Source: Cannabis sativa (lineage: Eukaryota; Streptophyta; Magnoliopsida; Rosales; Cannabaceae). Taken from it: 64,000 nucleotides of DNA. Made by a program: the position numbers and the translations under genes. Positions 35,755-49,587 of this stretch are shown here, in pieces. Under the pieces are notes generated by a model. The model searched no databases. It had not been told where the DNA came from and saw only the letters and a list, made by a program, of their open reading frames with translations. The stretch spans positions 52,407,429 through 52,471,428 of the forward strand of contig NC_083610.1 in the NCBI RefSeq assembly GCF_029168945.1, in the 5' to 3' direction. Within the stretch, counting starts at the first letter, position 1; each line of letters starts with the position of its first letter.

Positions 35755-37018
35755 TCACTAGCAGAGTCAGTCATTAGATTGGGCGGTCACAATTTGATTC
35801 CAAAGTCAATTGGATGCGAAATCCTAGCAAACCAACCGAAGAAACCACCATCGGAATTAATCACACCTCTTCAAGAGAAAAATCACCCTCGATTGATTAC
35901 TGCACTGAAAACCCTAGAATTCGCTCTGAAATGGGGGCAGAGAGGAAAGAAGAAGATGTGGGGAACACTCCACCTTTATTAACTTTTTGGGAAGGTGTGG
36001 GAGGTTATCAGAAGTATCAAGTACGGTCGCACCTACATGAGCTCGTATTTGAAGTGATTTTTTATTGGTAGAGTTGTTACTCTTTAATCTTTGGCTGAAA
36101 TTAACAACCAGTCAAACCTATTGACCTAATGTATGTCGGTAAGGGTTATGGTGAGGACGAGCGTAGACACTTTTATCCCTTTGATGAACCCACTCGCTCC
36201 GGTATGGAATAGATTAACTGAAAAGAAAAAGAAATCCTCCCAAGAAAGAAATGAATGTAAGAAAAAGAAAGCGAAAACGACACAAGCGACGCCGTCTTAG
36301 GAATGATAAACTCAAAACCTTATTAGGTAGTTGGTTGGTTGAGCCGACACGACGTCGTTGAGCCTTTCCAAGTTCTTTCCAGTAAGAAAACAAACCACAC
36401 ACTCACCCACAAAAAAAAAAACAAAAATAAGAGAGAGAGTGACAATCACGCGTGGTAGAAGAGCGTGAGTGCGTGTGATGGCGGTCGGGGACTATTTTCA
36501 ATGGCTTTATCGTCAGGTCGGGGATGAGAGAAAAATTAAGATAAAAGCACCCGTTGGGGACGTAAGTTTCGTCAATGTTCCGAACCAGCAAGATTCGGGG
36601 GTTAGTGTTGTGAGTATTACCATTTTTTTTTTAAAGGTAATAATTTACACTTTTACCTTAAAACGGAAAAACAAATTTTTTATTTTTAAAAATACAGTAT
36701 CAATAAAAATTACGAGAGCGGCTCCTTCTTCGTGTCTTAGTCGAACCACACCCATCTCAATCTCTATGATTTTCATTCTCAACACAAGAAGATTGAATAA
36801 ACTTCGAAGATTACCAAAAACGAATAAGAAAACAAATACAAGGTACAAAAATTTCTTCTTCCTAATTAAGTTATTTTAAAAAAAAAAAAAAAATCTTTCA
36901 TGGTTATAAATATTTTTTAGATTTTGAAAATCAGATAAATAATTAATCATATAGAAAATTGGTTGATCTTAATAAATAAATGAGACCATATTACAATTGA
37001 AAAAAATACTAATGCATA
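35755..37018. other. 5' flank of the glycine-rich protein gene (promoter region, not resolved)
   Basis: No second gene recognised. AAACCCTAGAA (about 35908-35918, plus strand) resembles a telo-box, a motif frequent near plant transcription starts. I see no convincing TATA box on the minus strand. A frame at 36469-36879 on the plus strand has low-complexity content and no recognisable domain. The gypsy LTR starts at 37019, so the gene's private upstream space is about 1.2 kb. Confidence 0.4.
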
Positions 37019-37831
37019 TGTTATCTCGATTTTTGCCTGTCTGACGTGGCATGTCTACGTGGTTGATATCAGCGTCACGTGGCAGTACAGCTCACCAACA
37101 AAAAGGCCAAGTCATCTACTCAGCACTTAAACCAACAGGGAGTCCTAGCACTCAAACGAGATGATGAATGACGGACCAACCACCTCAAGGAGGCTGGTCG
37201 GCCACCCCTGTCCAGCCCTATGGCCAGCATAGGCCAGCCAGCTTCTGAATAGCACAAGGCTAGCCAGCCAGACATTGGCCTGGCAGGACTTTGGTGTGCA
37301 ACTTCATGCGTGGTCAGCAAGCTAGACTGCGAACTGGGCCTTAACAGCTCACAAAAGTAGAGGGAAAGTATCTATTTTTAAGGGTCATTTTAGTCATTTG
37401 TATTTTACTAATTCAATATGTAAATATATGCTCATTTTACCTGATAAAAGGGTTTAAGCTCTCCTATATAAAGGGCCTTAACTGAACCCTAAAATCTTAA
37501 GTCTGAAGTCATAAGTTAAATTCTAAGCCTGAACTCTCTCCCTCTCACACACGTCCACCATTGCTTCTCTCTTAACTTGAGATTTTCCATATTTGATTCC
37601 TACATTGTAACCTTAAGAGCTATCTCAAATCCCACCCATAGTGATCTGAATAGTATTATCTCTCGGTATTAATACAACTAAAAGAGAAGTAGGTCATTAC
37701 CCGCTAACTAAGGGGGCCAAACCTCTATAAAATCATGTGTTCTTTTATTTTCTTGTTCTTATTGTGTAATACATGGCAAGCATCAACATTAATACGACCC
37801 CGCTATCGGTTGGCCAAATCTGAGGTCAACA
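37019..37831 (+). repeat. 5' LTR of plus-strand gypsy element
   Basis: 813 bp, TGTTATCTCG...GAGGTCAACA, followed by the primer-binding-like TTTGATGCTTTCATTAAGAG (37833-37852). ACTCTCCTATATAAAGGGCC near 37461 carries a TATA box. The tail resembles the LTR at 8433-9169. The five bases before it are GCATA; I did not find the matching repeat at a right end. Confidence 0.65.
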
Positions 37832-38412
37832 GTTTGATGCTTTCATTAAGAGTGAGTTGATATCATATCTAATTAAATGTCATGGTTAACATGAGGAGAA
37901 CTCTGGCTACACCATCTGCATCATCGGTTCTTCCTCAAGGTCCTTTGACTACAGATCTTGATGTCCATGTTCCAATGACGACTGGAATTTCCATGAGCAC
38001 TACAAATGTGGTCAATCCTACCATATCGGTAGGTGCCACGAATCTGGCCACTATAGTTGGCTAGGGTGCACAAACATCTCGGTGGATCTGAACAATCAGC
38101 CTTTGCCTCTAAGGGAGGACCCTCCACTGGCGCCTCCCACGAAGGAAGGACCCATGGGGAACAAACCCTAGGAACAACAACCAGACCTCGTCCCCGGTAC
38201 TATGCCAGAGAGACCAGGACCAGGAATTGGCGAGCCTGCTATTGGCAAGCCCCATGTACACTTAGGAGAAGATCTTGAGTTAGCCAGACTTAGAGAGGTT
38301 GTCTGCCAAGCTAACCAAACTAAAAAACCACGCATTGCTGATTGCGATGTATTCTCTCAGTAGAGACGCATATTCTTGAGATGGATGGATGACCAAGAGT
38401 ACATCCTCCGAT
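37832..38412 (+). pseudogene. Gypsy leader and gag, first part
   Basis: After the primer-binding-like site a frame opens at 37882 (MVNMRRTLATPSASS) and runs with stops and frame changes (for example a TAG at 38359) to the insertion point of copia element B at 38412. The stretch EDLELARLREVVCQANQTKK (about 38270) is the kind of charged helix found in Tat gag N-termini. It continues after element B at 48265. Identification is by position and composition, not a clear domain. Confidence 0.45.
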
Positions 38413-40324
38413 TGTTGGGTTTTATGCCCTAAATAAAACTCATTTCATATAATCAGATTTACTTATTAATAAAGATCAGAAATAACATTTTATGTTGCAT
38501 GGTTCACATGATTTATTTCATGATTATATGTATATAATGTATGAATTCTTTTTAAGTCCAGAACATATGGGTTGGTTAAAGATTATAGTGTTGTTAGCAC
38601 AGTGGAATATAATCTTAATCATATGTTCAAAAGTTTATTCCCTGATTTGTCAGAACACTGGATTTAGACTGACATGGTATAATCAGCGATAGGTATTCTT
38701 ACACCTTGGAAAAGTGTTATGTCCTTTCCAGGACATTGGCAAAGTTTACCAGTATCGGATGTATGGAGTATACATCGGAAGGGACCGATATTGAACTTTG
38801 ATTAGATATGTTAAAATTTACCGTAATATCTATTCAATTCAATATCACCTGTTGATCCTAGATCACATGATCGAAATCCTGATATGGTTAGGCTCAATCT
38901 CAAGAGTGTTATTCGTGTTCTTTGATTTGTTAGTTAAGCCTAATTTATGGTCAGGGCAATACATACATTTTGGAAACACGGTAGTGCAATTGAGTGGGAG
39001 CGCTAACATAAATATGGAATCTATAGCTTCTATTTGGCAAATAGAAGTAAAGGATGATTTCCTTTGAGCTTAACCAAACGAAGATAAATGGTGGAGATCT
39101 CATTTCACTTAGGTGAAATATCATTTATACAGGGTTAAGTGTTTTAAGGATAAAATACATTGTAGGGTGTTACGGTAATTTAATCCCTTTACAGTGTAAA
39201 TCATCTATATAGAGGATCATTGATCACATTAGGGTTATAACAATGGATAACTAATGACGTGTCTATATCGTGGAACATATAAAGCGTTTCTATATGACTG
39301 AGAGTGCAATTCCAAGTTCTAAGTGTGGATTCAATGAGGAATTAATAAGTTAGGGAATTTACTTGGTAAATTCGGTTCGACTTATTGGAAGCTCGGTTAT
39401 ATAGACCCATGGTCCCCATACTAGTTGAGACCATACTGCTTGTAAGACTCAGTTAATTGATTTTAATTAATCAATTATAATTCTAAAAGTTAGACTATGT
39501 CTACTTTATGAATTCTCACAGCTTAAGGATGAAATTGTAAAGAAAAGGGTTTCTAGGTTTAATTATTAATTAAGAGACTTTGTATGTCTAATTAATAATT
39601 ATTTTAAATGACAATATTATTTAATAATCTATTTTAGTTATTAAATAATTATTTTTGGCATTTAAATGATTAGAATTGGATTAGTGGCATTTTTGGAGAA
39701 ATAGAAATAAAATTGAGGAAACTGCAAAATCCAAGTGAGGCCCATTTCACCCTATGGTCGGCCACCTCTTTGCTTGTTTCCCAATTATTATTTTCAATTT
39801 TAATTGTCATGTAATTGCTAATCAAAGCCTAGCTATAATAGGAAAGTGGTGGATCACACTAAATAAGGCAGTTAATCAATTACACAGTAAAAGAGGAAAC
39901 TGTTTATTTGGAAAGTTGTGCTCTCCCTTTTCCCTATATAAAGCAACATTGTTCTCTTCTCTTGTATGAAGACATAAGCCACGAAATTCAAGAGAGAAAA
40001 AGAGAGAAAAATTCGAAATCCTTGTGAGATGAGTAGTGCCCACACACATCAAGTGGTATCTCAATCATAGTATGTAAGACTATGGAATTTCTGCATCAAA
40101 GAAGGAGAAAAGAAGATCCAGGTTCAGATCTTGGTGATGCTCTGCTACAGAAAGGAATCAAGGGCTAGAGATCTGAACGGAAGGAGTCATATTATTCCGC
40201 TGCACCCACTGTAAGGTTTTCTAACTTTATATGTGTTTATTTTCATTGTTTTAGAATTCATATTAGGTTGTTAATCCAACATACTTGTTAGTAAATCTAG
40301 ATTCTGGTAAAATAATTTCCAACA
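38413..40324 (+). repeat. 5' LTR of copia element B
   Basis: 1912 bp, TG...CA ends, TATATAAAG at 39935-39943. Followed after AC by TGGCACCAGAGCC (40327-40339), a variant of the plant initiator-Met tRNA primer-binding site TGGTATCAGAGC. Confidence 0.93.
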
Positions 40325-40326
40325 AC

Positions 40327-40343
40327 TGGCACCAGAGCCATGG
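40327..40343 (+). other. Primer-binding site, element B
   Basis: TGGCACCAGAGCCATGG two bases after the LTR end. It is like the common copia site TGGTATCAGAGC (complement of initiator-Met tRNA) with two changes. Element C has TGGCCTCAGAGCCATGG at 54029-54045. Confidence 0.7.
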
Positions 40344-43300
40344 TAATGATTTACTTTCATGTAATATGAATTAAAACGATGATTGCATGTTTCTGTGTTG
40401 ATTTGGATGGCTTCATATTGGTTTATGTGTTGTTTGATGAATGTTGATGTTGTACAGTTTCGTTTTCCATGAAAAAATATTTTTTCAAATTTTAAAAATA
40501 TTTTATTTGGATTCCTTGTGAAAAATTAAGCAATTTTGTTTTTTACGGAACTCGATTCCGATAAAAATTGAGAAAGATATGAATTTTGGAAGATTGGAAA
40601 TCATGGTTGCTGCATGCAGCCTATCCTCACAGTTGCCCACAAATTGCGAATTTTTGAGGTTTTTTTCCCCAAAAATCCAATTTTTCATGGGATTGTTTCC
40701 CAAAATTCATTTTTCATTTTTTTAAATATTTCTAAATTGAAATGTTTCCAATTTTAAATATTTTCAATTTGAAATTTTTCCAATTATTAAATATTTTTAT
40801 TTTGGAATGTTTCTAATTTTAAATATTTCCTATTATGGTCAGATTTAAAAATTTGTTAACTTCTTTAATATTTATTTATTATTTAATTATAAGATTAGAT
40901 ATTTTGATATTTAAGATATTTTAAATTAAAAGATAACTTTGTCTTTTTATTTGAAATATTATATTAAAATTATCTTATATGGTAAATTAAATAATTAATA
41001 AATTTGAAATTAACATAGATGTTTTTATAGATATACTTACCATAATGTTGTTCAAATTCAAAAATTTGTTATTTTGTTAAATATTTAATTATTTATAAAT
41101 TATAAGTTTAAAAATGATATTTTTTCTATATATATCATTTTTTTTCTTATTGAAAATTTATAAATTATATCTTAAATATTTAAATAACATAGATATTTTT
41201 GTAGAGATTTGAATATTGCTTAATTTGAGATATTATGACATATAATTATGGTAATTATTATTCATTTATTATTTTATTTCTAAAATAATAATTATCTAAC
41301 CAAATCTATTTTAAAATTGGTTTATTTTATTAAATTATAAGATCTGAAAGTGATATTGGAGATTCTTTCTTTTCAAATCATTGATCTTATTAGATATTTA
41401 ATTTAATTTGATTCAAATAAACCTAGATATTTTAAAATTAGTTTCCTTTATTTGGTTAGTTTAAGAATAATAATTTAATTATATTAATATCTTATTTTCA
41501 CATCTGTTACATGGACAATGTTTGTTTATTAATATTGTTTATTCAAAACTTTTTAACAAACCTATTATTTATCTGATCTAAATTGCTATGATTAACTTGT
41601 TGACAGATCATGATCCAATGATCTGATTTTAATCATAGTCCAATTGACGATAGATCTTATAAATAATTTGTAACAGGTAAATTTTGTACTTCTTTCATCT
41701 GTGTAAACCTAGTAACATGATAGGGTCCATCCAAATCATTTGACCTGTATGAGCCTATATGTTTGCTTTTGGGCTTAGATGCATATAGGAAGCCCATTTA
41801 AGTTTTTACTAAGTAAATGGACTAGGTTGGTAAAATAAATTTTGACATAAGGAAATTTATTTAGGTCCAATTAGATTTGGGCTTATTCAATGAATAACAA
41901 TTATTTATTTAAAGGTTAAATTCCTCTCTTTTGGGCCTTGTGTGAGAGTTGGGGGCCATAGAAGTGGGTACGACATACTGGACCCAGCTCCCCCTCACAT
42001 AAACTACCCCAATTGTGAAGGCCCATTTGCCTTATTTAAATAATTGTATTAGGTTAATTATATTAGTCTAACCTAATTAAAATTGAATTAGCAACATAAT
42101 TAACTTTTAAAATATATGAAATTTATTTTTCATGTAATATTTTAAAGTTAATTTTAGAAAAACACTTAGTTAATGATATATTCTAGACAGTTATTTCTAG
42201 TACTAGTTATTATTTCTAATATTAAATAGGAAAATATCATAGATTGTGAAATTAATTGTTTCCTAATTAATTTTGGTACAATCTAAGTTTAGAATATTTT
42301 CCTAGTATTAAACTAGAATTAATAATTAAGTTTCCTCTTTACTTAATTATTTGTTTCTTGAATTTAATACATTTAATTAAATTGAAAATTTCAATATCTA
42401 AGTTGATTTTCATCATGATACTTTAATATTGTTATTTTCATGTTATTTAATTAAAGTTGAAAATTATTTTAAGTTTGGAATCTTATTTCAGAATAACTTA
42501 AGTTTGAATAATTTTCAAAATATATTTTATTTTATTTTATTAATCATTTCCCAAAATTTCAAAATTGCATTTCTTTAATGCAGAAATTTCGAATTTTATT
42601 TGAAAAATAGATTAAAGTTGAAAATTATTTATTTAATTTTGGACCAACTTAAATCAGTGACTTTTTCATTTAATGGTTAATTAAAATAAATGAACTAAAA
42701 TATATTATAATTAGAAATTGGATTAATTAGTCCATGAAAGTCTAGATAGATATTATCTGTTTTGCTTGAAGTATTTTTCTAGTGATATTTAATTAAATAG
42801 AAAATTAATATTTAAGTTGATTTTTAATCATGATACTTAAATATTTGAAATTTTTCTTAGATATTTAATTAAATAGGGAAATTATATTTTTTGTTGAAAA
42901 TTAATTTTTATTAATTTTGGGCCAACATAAAATTAAGGTAATTTTCCAGGATTTATTTTTATTTTATTTTAAAGCATTTTCGAAATGCAATATATATTTA
43001 TAAAAAATTAAATTTGAGTTGTAAATTAATTTAAATTAATTTTGAAACAACTTAAATTGAATAATTTTCTAAATATTTATGGAAATTATTACTAAGATGG
43101 AAATAATTCACGTTATTTATCCATCTAAGTATAATTTATAAATATTACATTAAAATTTATATTTAGAATATTTTATTCTAAATTGGAAATTTTAATTAAA
43201 TAAATATATATTTAAAATAAATGGATTAAAATAAATATTAGAAGAAAATACAACCCTTCATTAAATAATGAGCTTTATTATAAGGATATTCGATCTCCAT

Positions 43301-43740
43301 TGTTGGTTTTACATAGCTATTGTTTTAGTGAGTAATCCTCCCTAATGGAGGAACGTTCATTAGCAAGTTAGCACCGTTTAATCTCGAAAGATAAGTAATC
43401 TTGTAAGTTTTTTATATAGTTTATGCTCACCCTAATGGTGGTGACTGTATAAGACTTGCAAGAATATGAAACAATGGTGGAAGCTCATAAGATAGAATAG
43501 CCTTGACTCTCGCCTAAACGGGACAACGCGGATTCACATCTTGATCGAATAAAAGGTTGCTAGAATGTTTGACATTTTAGATGAGCTGACAACTCTATTC
43601 AATGGATGATAGCTTTGACTCTCGCCTAAACGGGACACTGATATCAGTTTGTTGAAAACCTTGGAAATTATTTAGGATTGTATGTTTTAGTATTTTCACT
43701 TGTCATTCCTACTTGCTATGTGCTTCATAATTTCTGAATT
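40344..43740 (+). other. Non-coding leader of element B
   Basis: Very AT-rich, no gene. Contains conserved block 1 (about 41913-42085) and block 2 (about 43270-43665), with the same hairpins as element A: tall stem from GGGCCTT near 41933, CTAAT-loop hairpins at 43336-43352 and 43413-43451. Confidence 0.7.
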
Positions 43741-43797
43741 GTGTATGAATTTGTATTGAACCATGTTATTTTTTGTTATTAAATTGTAGTTTAATTT

Positions 43798-44120
43798 CGA
43801 ATCTTCATTGTTGGTCTAACTTGATTTGTTTTTCTAATGAGATAAATCCCTAATGGATTTTCACCATTAGACTAACATAATAGTGTTAGATCTCGAAAGA
43901 TAAATATTGTATATGCAACATCTAGCTGTTGATCAATTGATGACACCTTAGACTAGTGTTTTACAATATGAAACAAGAAGATTGTATAAATAAGATTACT
44001 TTGACTCTCGCTAATCGGAGCATCGTTGGATTCTTATTTAAAACGAAATTATCCTAATTCCTCTTAGCTTATTCATTTCGAATCAGCTTAATGACATATC
44101 ATTGGATGAATGGTCTATAA
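43798..44120 (+). repeat. Second, diverged copy of leader block 2 in place of gag (element B)
   Basis: Where gag should start, the sequence again runs CGAATCTTCATTGTTGG, then a CTAAT-loop hairpin (43844-43860, stem AAATCC/GGATTT), ATCTCGAAAGATAA, GACTCTCGCTAATCGGAG and CATTGGATGAATGG. This is the same order as in block 2 at 43285-43620, but strongly diverged. No gag sequence is seen. Confidence 0.55.
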
Positions 44121-46346
44121 ATCATATAAAGTCTTATTTTCTCTTAAGAAATTGGATGACGCATATGATTATATTCCCGGAATTCTATCCCAAAATGATA
44201 TAAATCCTCAATCTTAGATATCTCCTACTTGTATAGGCAAATCATAGAGTTAGATTAGTAGTGGTGGTACAAGAAAGAATTACTAATTATACAGTAACAC
44301 TTTCACAAGTGTTTCATAACCATTTTCTATCAATGGATTCAAACTGTATGAGTTTAGTATTCTGTGACCAGAATACATTTGCACTATTCTAAGAACTCTT
44401 TGATGTAACTAAAGTAAGTCATCAAAAGATACAACCACATATTTTATAAATCTATGGCATTTGTATCTTGTTCATAGTGGTTTTGACAAGATCATTCTCT
44501 GCAAAGAGTTAATATGCCTATATCCACTAAAATTATAATCATCTCATTCGCAGATGGATGTATATTCAGGGGTGGATATGAGTTTTCGTTGTATTCTTAA
44601 AACGATCACTCTAGATTTTACCTTATGCAAAGGAAATTTGAAATGTTTGAAAAATTTCATGAATTTCTAGCAATGGTGAAGGTAAGTGGTTAAAGATCTT
44701 GCGAACTGATAGGGGTGGAGGAAAAGTTAGTAGATATGCAGTTCAAAGATCATTAATTTGATTTTGAATAATATCCAAACTTACCTCCCGTAAATTCGAG
44801 TTGCATATTGATGATTAGTTACTAGTCGTTGCCTAAATCCTTCTATGGTAATAAAATTTCAGAATGATATAATGGTTGTATACTTAATGTAAATCATTAC
44901 TAGATTCATGGATGACCTAATCGAAATCTTAAGAAAAGCTAGAACTGCTAACCTTGGTTTGCATGTTTGTTAGCTATTCTAAGTGATTAGGGGCGGAGCA
45001 TCCCGTAGACAAGAAAGTGTTTGTTTAAACAAATACTGCTTTTCTAAGAAAATGACTAAGTCTGAAAATAAAGTAGCAAATAAAGGAGATATTTTTTTTC
45101 TTGATTCCAAAAGTGTTCTATCATCTTATTTTACAAGATGATCCCACTGCCTCTGTTGTCTTAACACAACTGAAGAGGTCTATACCATTTAGTTTTCTTT
45201 GACATAGTTCACGGTACCTTGTTGTAGTGGGAGAGTTTCTAGGAACTCACCTTCTTATAACTTGGAAGACACTAGTGATTAAAATCCATTGTGAGTTTAA
45301 ACAAGTAATGGATTGTCAAGATAAGAAACTAAGAAGAAAGCCAATAGAATTATGGTTTGATCCATTCACATGGAGTAACCTAAAGTTTTCTATTACAAGG
45401 ACATGAAAGGAAATTTTCGTTCATAAGTCTATTCAATGGACTTAACAAAAATTCCTGTTCCTAGTATTATAGGTATGAGTTTATCTAAACCTATGGCTTG
45501 TGGTATACCTGGTAATTACTTACTCTAATGCAAGCATGAGATGCTGATGCATTTTCTTTCCAATGGAAATCTATAGAAGCTTCACAACTTCTTAGACATA
45601 GATTTTATTTATCTAAGGAAAAGTCTCAACTATTCCAGAGAAGATAAAGCCATTAAAGAATTTCTTAAATCAACAGTGAGAGGTCTCAGATATGCTTTAG
45701 TATGCCTTAGACCAGACACCTGCTGTTGAGTGGGAGTAATGAGTAGGTATTAGATTAATCCAGGAGAGGAACATTGGAAGACAATCAAGTAAATCTTAAG
45801 ATTAAGAAGAGGAACTATATGTTAGTCAATAAGGGTGGTTTTGAAACTCTTAGACTACACCACATCAGATTTCGAGACTTGCTTGTGTGCTAGAAAGTCA
45901 GCTGATGAGATGGTGATTACTTTGGGGGTGGAGTAGCAATTTTGGAGAAGTGTAAAAACCTATCTGAAATCTCTTGGTCTAGCAGAGAGAGACTGAATGT
46001 TAAAAGTTGCAGGAAAGATACTTATTCAGTCTAAGGAAAGTTCTATACATTTGTGGCACTGTTCCAACTTGCCTTAACTACTAGGGTTACTTCCTGAATA
46101 ACCAAAGAGTAGTTGCCCAAAAGTATAGAATCCAGTATCCCAAGAAAGTAGACATATAGAGAGGAATTTCACATTATCATGGATTTTGTGATTAAGGAAG
46201 AGTAATGGCGGAGAAGAGGTTGTGTTTAATTCAACCTGTCAGATCCCATTACGAGGAGTTTACTACTATTACACTTGATTGGTATATCAAGGTGTTAATG
46301 ATTATTTGAAATGCACTTTTTGTTTTATATTAGTGCAACTAGAGTT
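44121..46346 (+). pseudogene. Copia pol relics of element B
   Basis: Full of stops and indels. Recognisable islands at DNA level: AAGATCTTGCGAACTGATAG (integrase RTDRGG site, from about 44694), AGACCAGACACCTGCTG (RT/RNase H linker, near 45710), a TTTGGGGGTGGAG block (RNase H, near 45921), and the end TATTAGTGCAACTAGAG before the LTR. The integrase island carries the insertion GGAAAAGTTAG that element C shares, so the two have a common degenerate ancestor. Confidence 0.75.
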
Positions 46347-48259
46347 TGTTGGGTTTTATGCCCTAAATAAAACTCATTTCATATAATCAGATTTACTTAT
46401 TAATAAAGATCAGAAATAACATTTTATGTTGCATGGTTTACATGATTTATTTCATGATTATATGTATATAATGTATGAATTCTTTTTAAGTCCAGAACAT
46501 ATGGGTTGGTTAAAGATTATAGTGTTGTCAGCATAGTGGAATATAATCTTAATCATATGTTCAAAAGTTTATTCCCTGATTTGTCAGAACACTGGATTTA
46601 GACTGACATGGTATAATCAGCGATAGGTATTCTTACACCTTGGAAAAGTGTTATGTCCTTTCCAGGACATTGGCAAAGTTTACCAGTATCGGATGTATGG
46701 AGTATACATCGGAAGGGACCGATATTGAACTTTGATTAGATATGTTAAATTTACCGTAATATCTATTCAATTCAATATCACCTGTTGATCCTAGATCACA
46801 TGATCGAAATCTTGATATGGTTAGGCTCAATCTCAAGAGTGTTATTCGTGTTCTTTGATTTGTTAGTTAAGCCTAATTTATGGTCAGGGCAATACATACA
46901 TTTTGGGAACACGGTAGTGCAATTGAGTGGGAGCGCTAACATAAATATGGAATCTATAGCTTCTATTTGGCAAATAGAAGTAAAGGATGATTTCCTTTGA
47001 GCTTAACCAAACGAAGATAAATGGTGGAGATCTCATTTCACTTAGGTGAAATATCATTTATACAGGGTTAAGTGTTTTAAGGATAAAATAAATTGTAGGG
47101 TGTTACGGTAATTTAATCCCTTTACAGTGTAAATCATCTATATAGAGGATCATTGATCACATTAGGGTTATAACAATGGATAACTAATGACGTGTCTATA
47201 TCGTGGAACATATAGAGCGTTTCTATATGACTGAGAGTGCAATTCCAAGTTCTAAGTGTGGATTCAATGAGGAATTAATAAGTTAGGGAATTTACTTGGT
47301 AAATTCGGTTCGACTTATTGGAAGCTCGGTTATATAGACCCATGGTCCCCATACTAGTTGAGACCATAATGCTTGTAAGACTCAGTTAATTGATTTTAAT
47401 TAATCAATTATAATTCTAAAAGTTAGACTATGTCTACTTTATATGAATTCTCACAGTTTAAGGATGAAATTGTAAAGAAAATGGTTTCTAGGTTCAATTA
47501 TTAATTAAGAGACTTTGTATGTCTAATTAATAATTATTTTAAATGACAATATTATTTAATAATCTATTTTAGTTATTAAATAATTAGTTTTGGCATTTAA
47601 ATGATTAGAATTGGAAAAGTGGCATTTTTGGAGAAATAGAAATAAAATTGAGGAAACTGCAAAATTCAAGTGAGGCCCATTTCACCCTATGGCCGGCCAC
47701 CTCTTTGCTTGTTTCCCAATTATTATTTTCAATTTTAATTTCCATGTAATTGCTAATCAAAGCCTAGCTATAATAGGAAAGTAGTGGATCACACTAAATA
47801 AGGCAGTTAATCAATTACACAGTAAAAGAGGAAACTGTTTATTTGGAAAGTTGTGCTCTCCCTTTTCCCTATATAAAGCAACCTTGTTCTCTTCTCTTGT
47901 ATGAAGCCATAAGCCACAAAATTCAAGAGAGAAAAAGAGAGAAAAATTTGAAATCCTTGTGAGATGAGTAGTGCCCACACACATCAAGTGGTATCTCAAT
48001 CATAGTATGTAAGACTATGGAATTTCTGCATCAAAGAAGGAGAAAAGAAGATCCAGGTTCAGATCTTGGTGATGCTCTGCTACAGAAAGGAATCAAGGGC
48101 TAGAGATCTGAACGGAAGGAGTCATATTATTCCGCTGTACCCACTGTAAGGTTTTCTAACTTTATATGTGTTTATTTTCATTGTTTTAGAATTCATATTA
48201 GGTTGTTAATCCAACATACTTGTTAGTAAATCTAGATTCTGGTAAAATAATTTCCAACA
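46347..48259 (+). repeat. 3' LTR of copia element B
   Basis: 1913 bp, nearly identical to 38413-40324. The purine tract before it (GTGCAACTAGAG) is altered from GTGCAAGTGGGAG. Confidence 0.93.
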
Positions 48260-48264
48260 CCGAT

Positions 48265-48660
48265 CTCACCAAGCAGAGCTGGATCACCACAACAGAGAAG
48301 TCAGTGGCCTGATAAGGCAATTCAATTAAAAAATTAATGGAAGAGGCCAAGATCTCATCAGATATCCACTCCAAGGAAGACTAGTCGACAGATCGGGGAG
48401 GGTCTATCGACGAGTTGTCTAACCAGGTTCTTCAGGAACCAGGACAGACCTTCCCGACCCAAAGGAGGACAAGCCTTGCCACAAAGGTCTAATGGCAAGA
48501 ACAGCCAGATCTCGGCAACCAGCAGTCTAGGGGGCCAGCCAAGAATCTCAGGCTCAATAATAGCCCTCATTAGCCAACCTTTGGCTGACCAGCCACCTAT
48601 TGGTGCACCTCAAGCCGGCTAGGTGAATGATCTCCCTCCTCGAGGCATTCGGGAGCGAGC
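48265..48660 (+). pseudogene. Gypsy gag, continuation after element B
   Basis: Continues the frame broken at 38412: read across the target duplication it gives a charged helical stretch (HQAELDHHNREVSGLIRQFN) with a stop soon after. Decayed and without a diagnostic domain. Confidence 0.4.
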
Positions 48661-48891
48661 AACCCAAAAGTCAATCTTCAGTTATTAATAAATGATGTAA
48701 CTCGCATTATTGATGTAAATTTTAAACTTCAGTTATGAATAAAGAGAACTATTTATATTAAGTAATTACAAAGTTTATTCTTTAAAAATTACTTAAGGGG
48801 CATTTATGTATGATTAACCGGAATTCATCTAGAAATACATTGTATAATGCAAACCTATCATTTCAAATTTCTTTTGAAATTCAAAGGTTCT

Positions 48892-49080
48892 CGACTAGAC
48901 CTCTTTGACGAAAGTGGAGTCGAACCGTTATAACTCATTGACCAAACCTTGTTGACGAGAGAGGGGTCGAATCGTTATAACACCTTGATCAAACTTTTTT
49001 GACGAAGAAGGGATCAAACAACTATAATTTTTGATTTAAAACCTGTTCGACGGGAAAGGAAAATCAAAAGTTATAACTCG
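48892..49080 (+). repeat. Degenerate tandem array, about 46-50-bp unit, four copies
   Basis: Units share the pattern CCT.TTTGACGA.AG.GG.TCGAAC..TTATAACTC.TTGA, with copies starting near 48892, 48943, 48990 and 49036. GACGA or GACGG is kept in each; the third and fourth copies are the most diverged. Confidence 0.65.
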
Positions 49081-49587
49081 CGTATAAAATTGAATAATAA
49101 CGGTTCTCGCGAACTAGGAAAGTACAAAACGAGGCATCGCAATACCTTGATAAAAGTACTTAAACCTAGAAAATGGATAGATAACATAACTATTCATACG
49201 AGCAAATTAAAAATATACAAAGTGATAGAATCATTAAAGTATATTTAACTTTGCTTAAGGCAGATTATAACTGCTATAGCGAGGCAGAATTGACAACTGC
49301 TCGAAAATCGAAAAGTTTGGTAGATTACTAACTACTTAAACAAGAAGATTACGAGCAATGGAAAAACCCAAAAGCACTATACATTTGATCAAAATATAGT
49401 TGTTTACGTTGTGAATAAAAACGCAAGCAAACACAATTGTATTAAGTTCGAATGCAAACAGTACAAGGCATTTAAGATAAGAAAAAATCTAAAACTGGTT
49501 ACAAACTTGTCTTGACAAAAATACCACTAGGGGCAAACCATTAAGTCATCTTCCTAAATAACGAATGAGAGGAGAAGCCGATAAACT

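Larger units (their letters stand above)
38413..48259 (+). mobile_element. Copia element B, complete, non-autonomous, with CCGAT target duplication
   Basis: 9847 bp from TGTTGGG to CCAACA with perfect flanking CCGAT (38408-38412 and 48260-48264). LTRs 38413-40324 and 46347-48259 differ by only about 25 changes by my hand count (near 1.3 percent). The interior (40325-46346) has no gag and no open pol; only scattered pol relics remain. Such young LTRs around such old coding decay mean that it moved recently using proteins from another element. It lies inside the gag region of a plus-strand gypsy element. Confidence 0.95.

Noticed and set aside
36469..36879. 136-codon plus-strand frame upstream of the gene
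   Set aside because: Low-complexity, lysine-rich, overlapped by a minus-strand frame of equal quality and without a recognisable domain.
48892..49080. CRISPR array
   Set aside because: Units are contiguous and degenerate with no unique spacers, and the DNA is plant nuclear.
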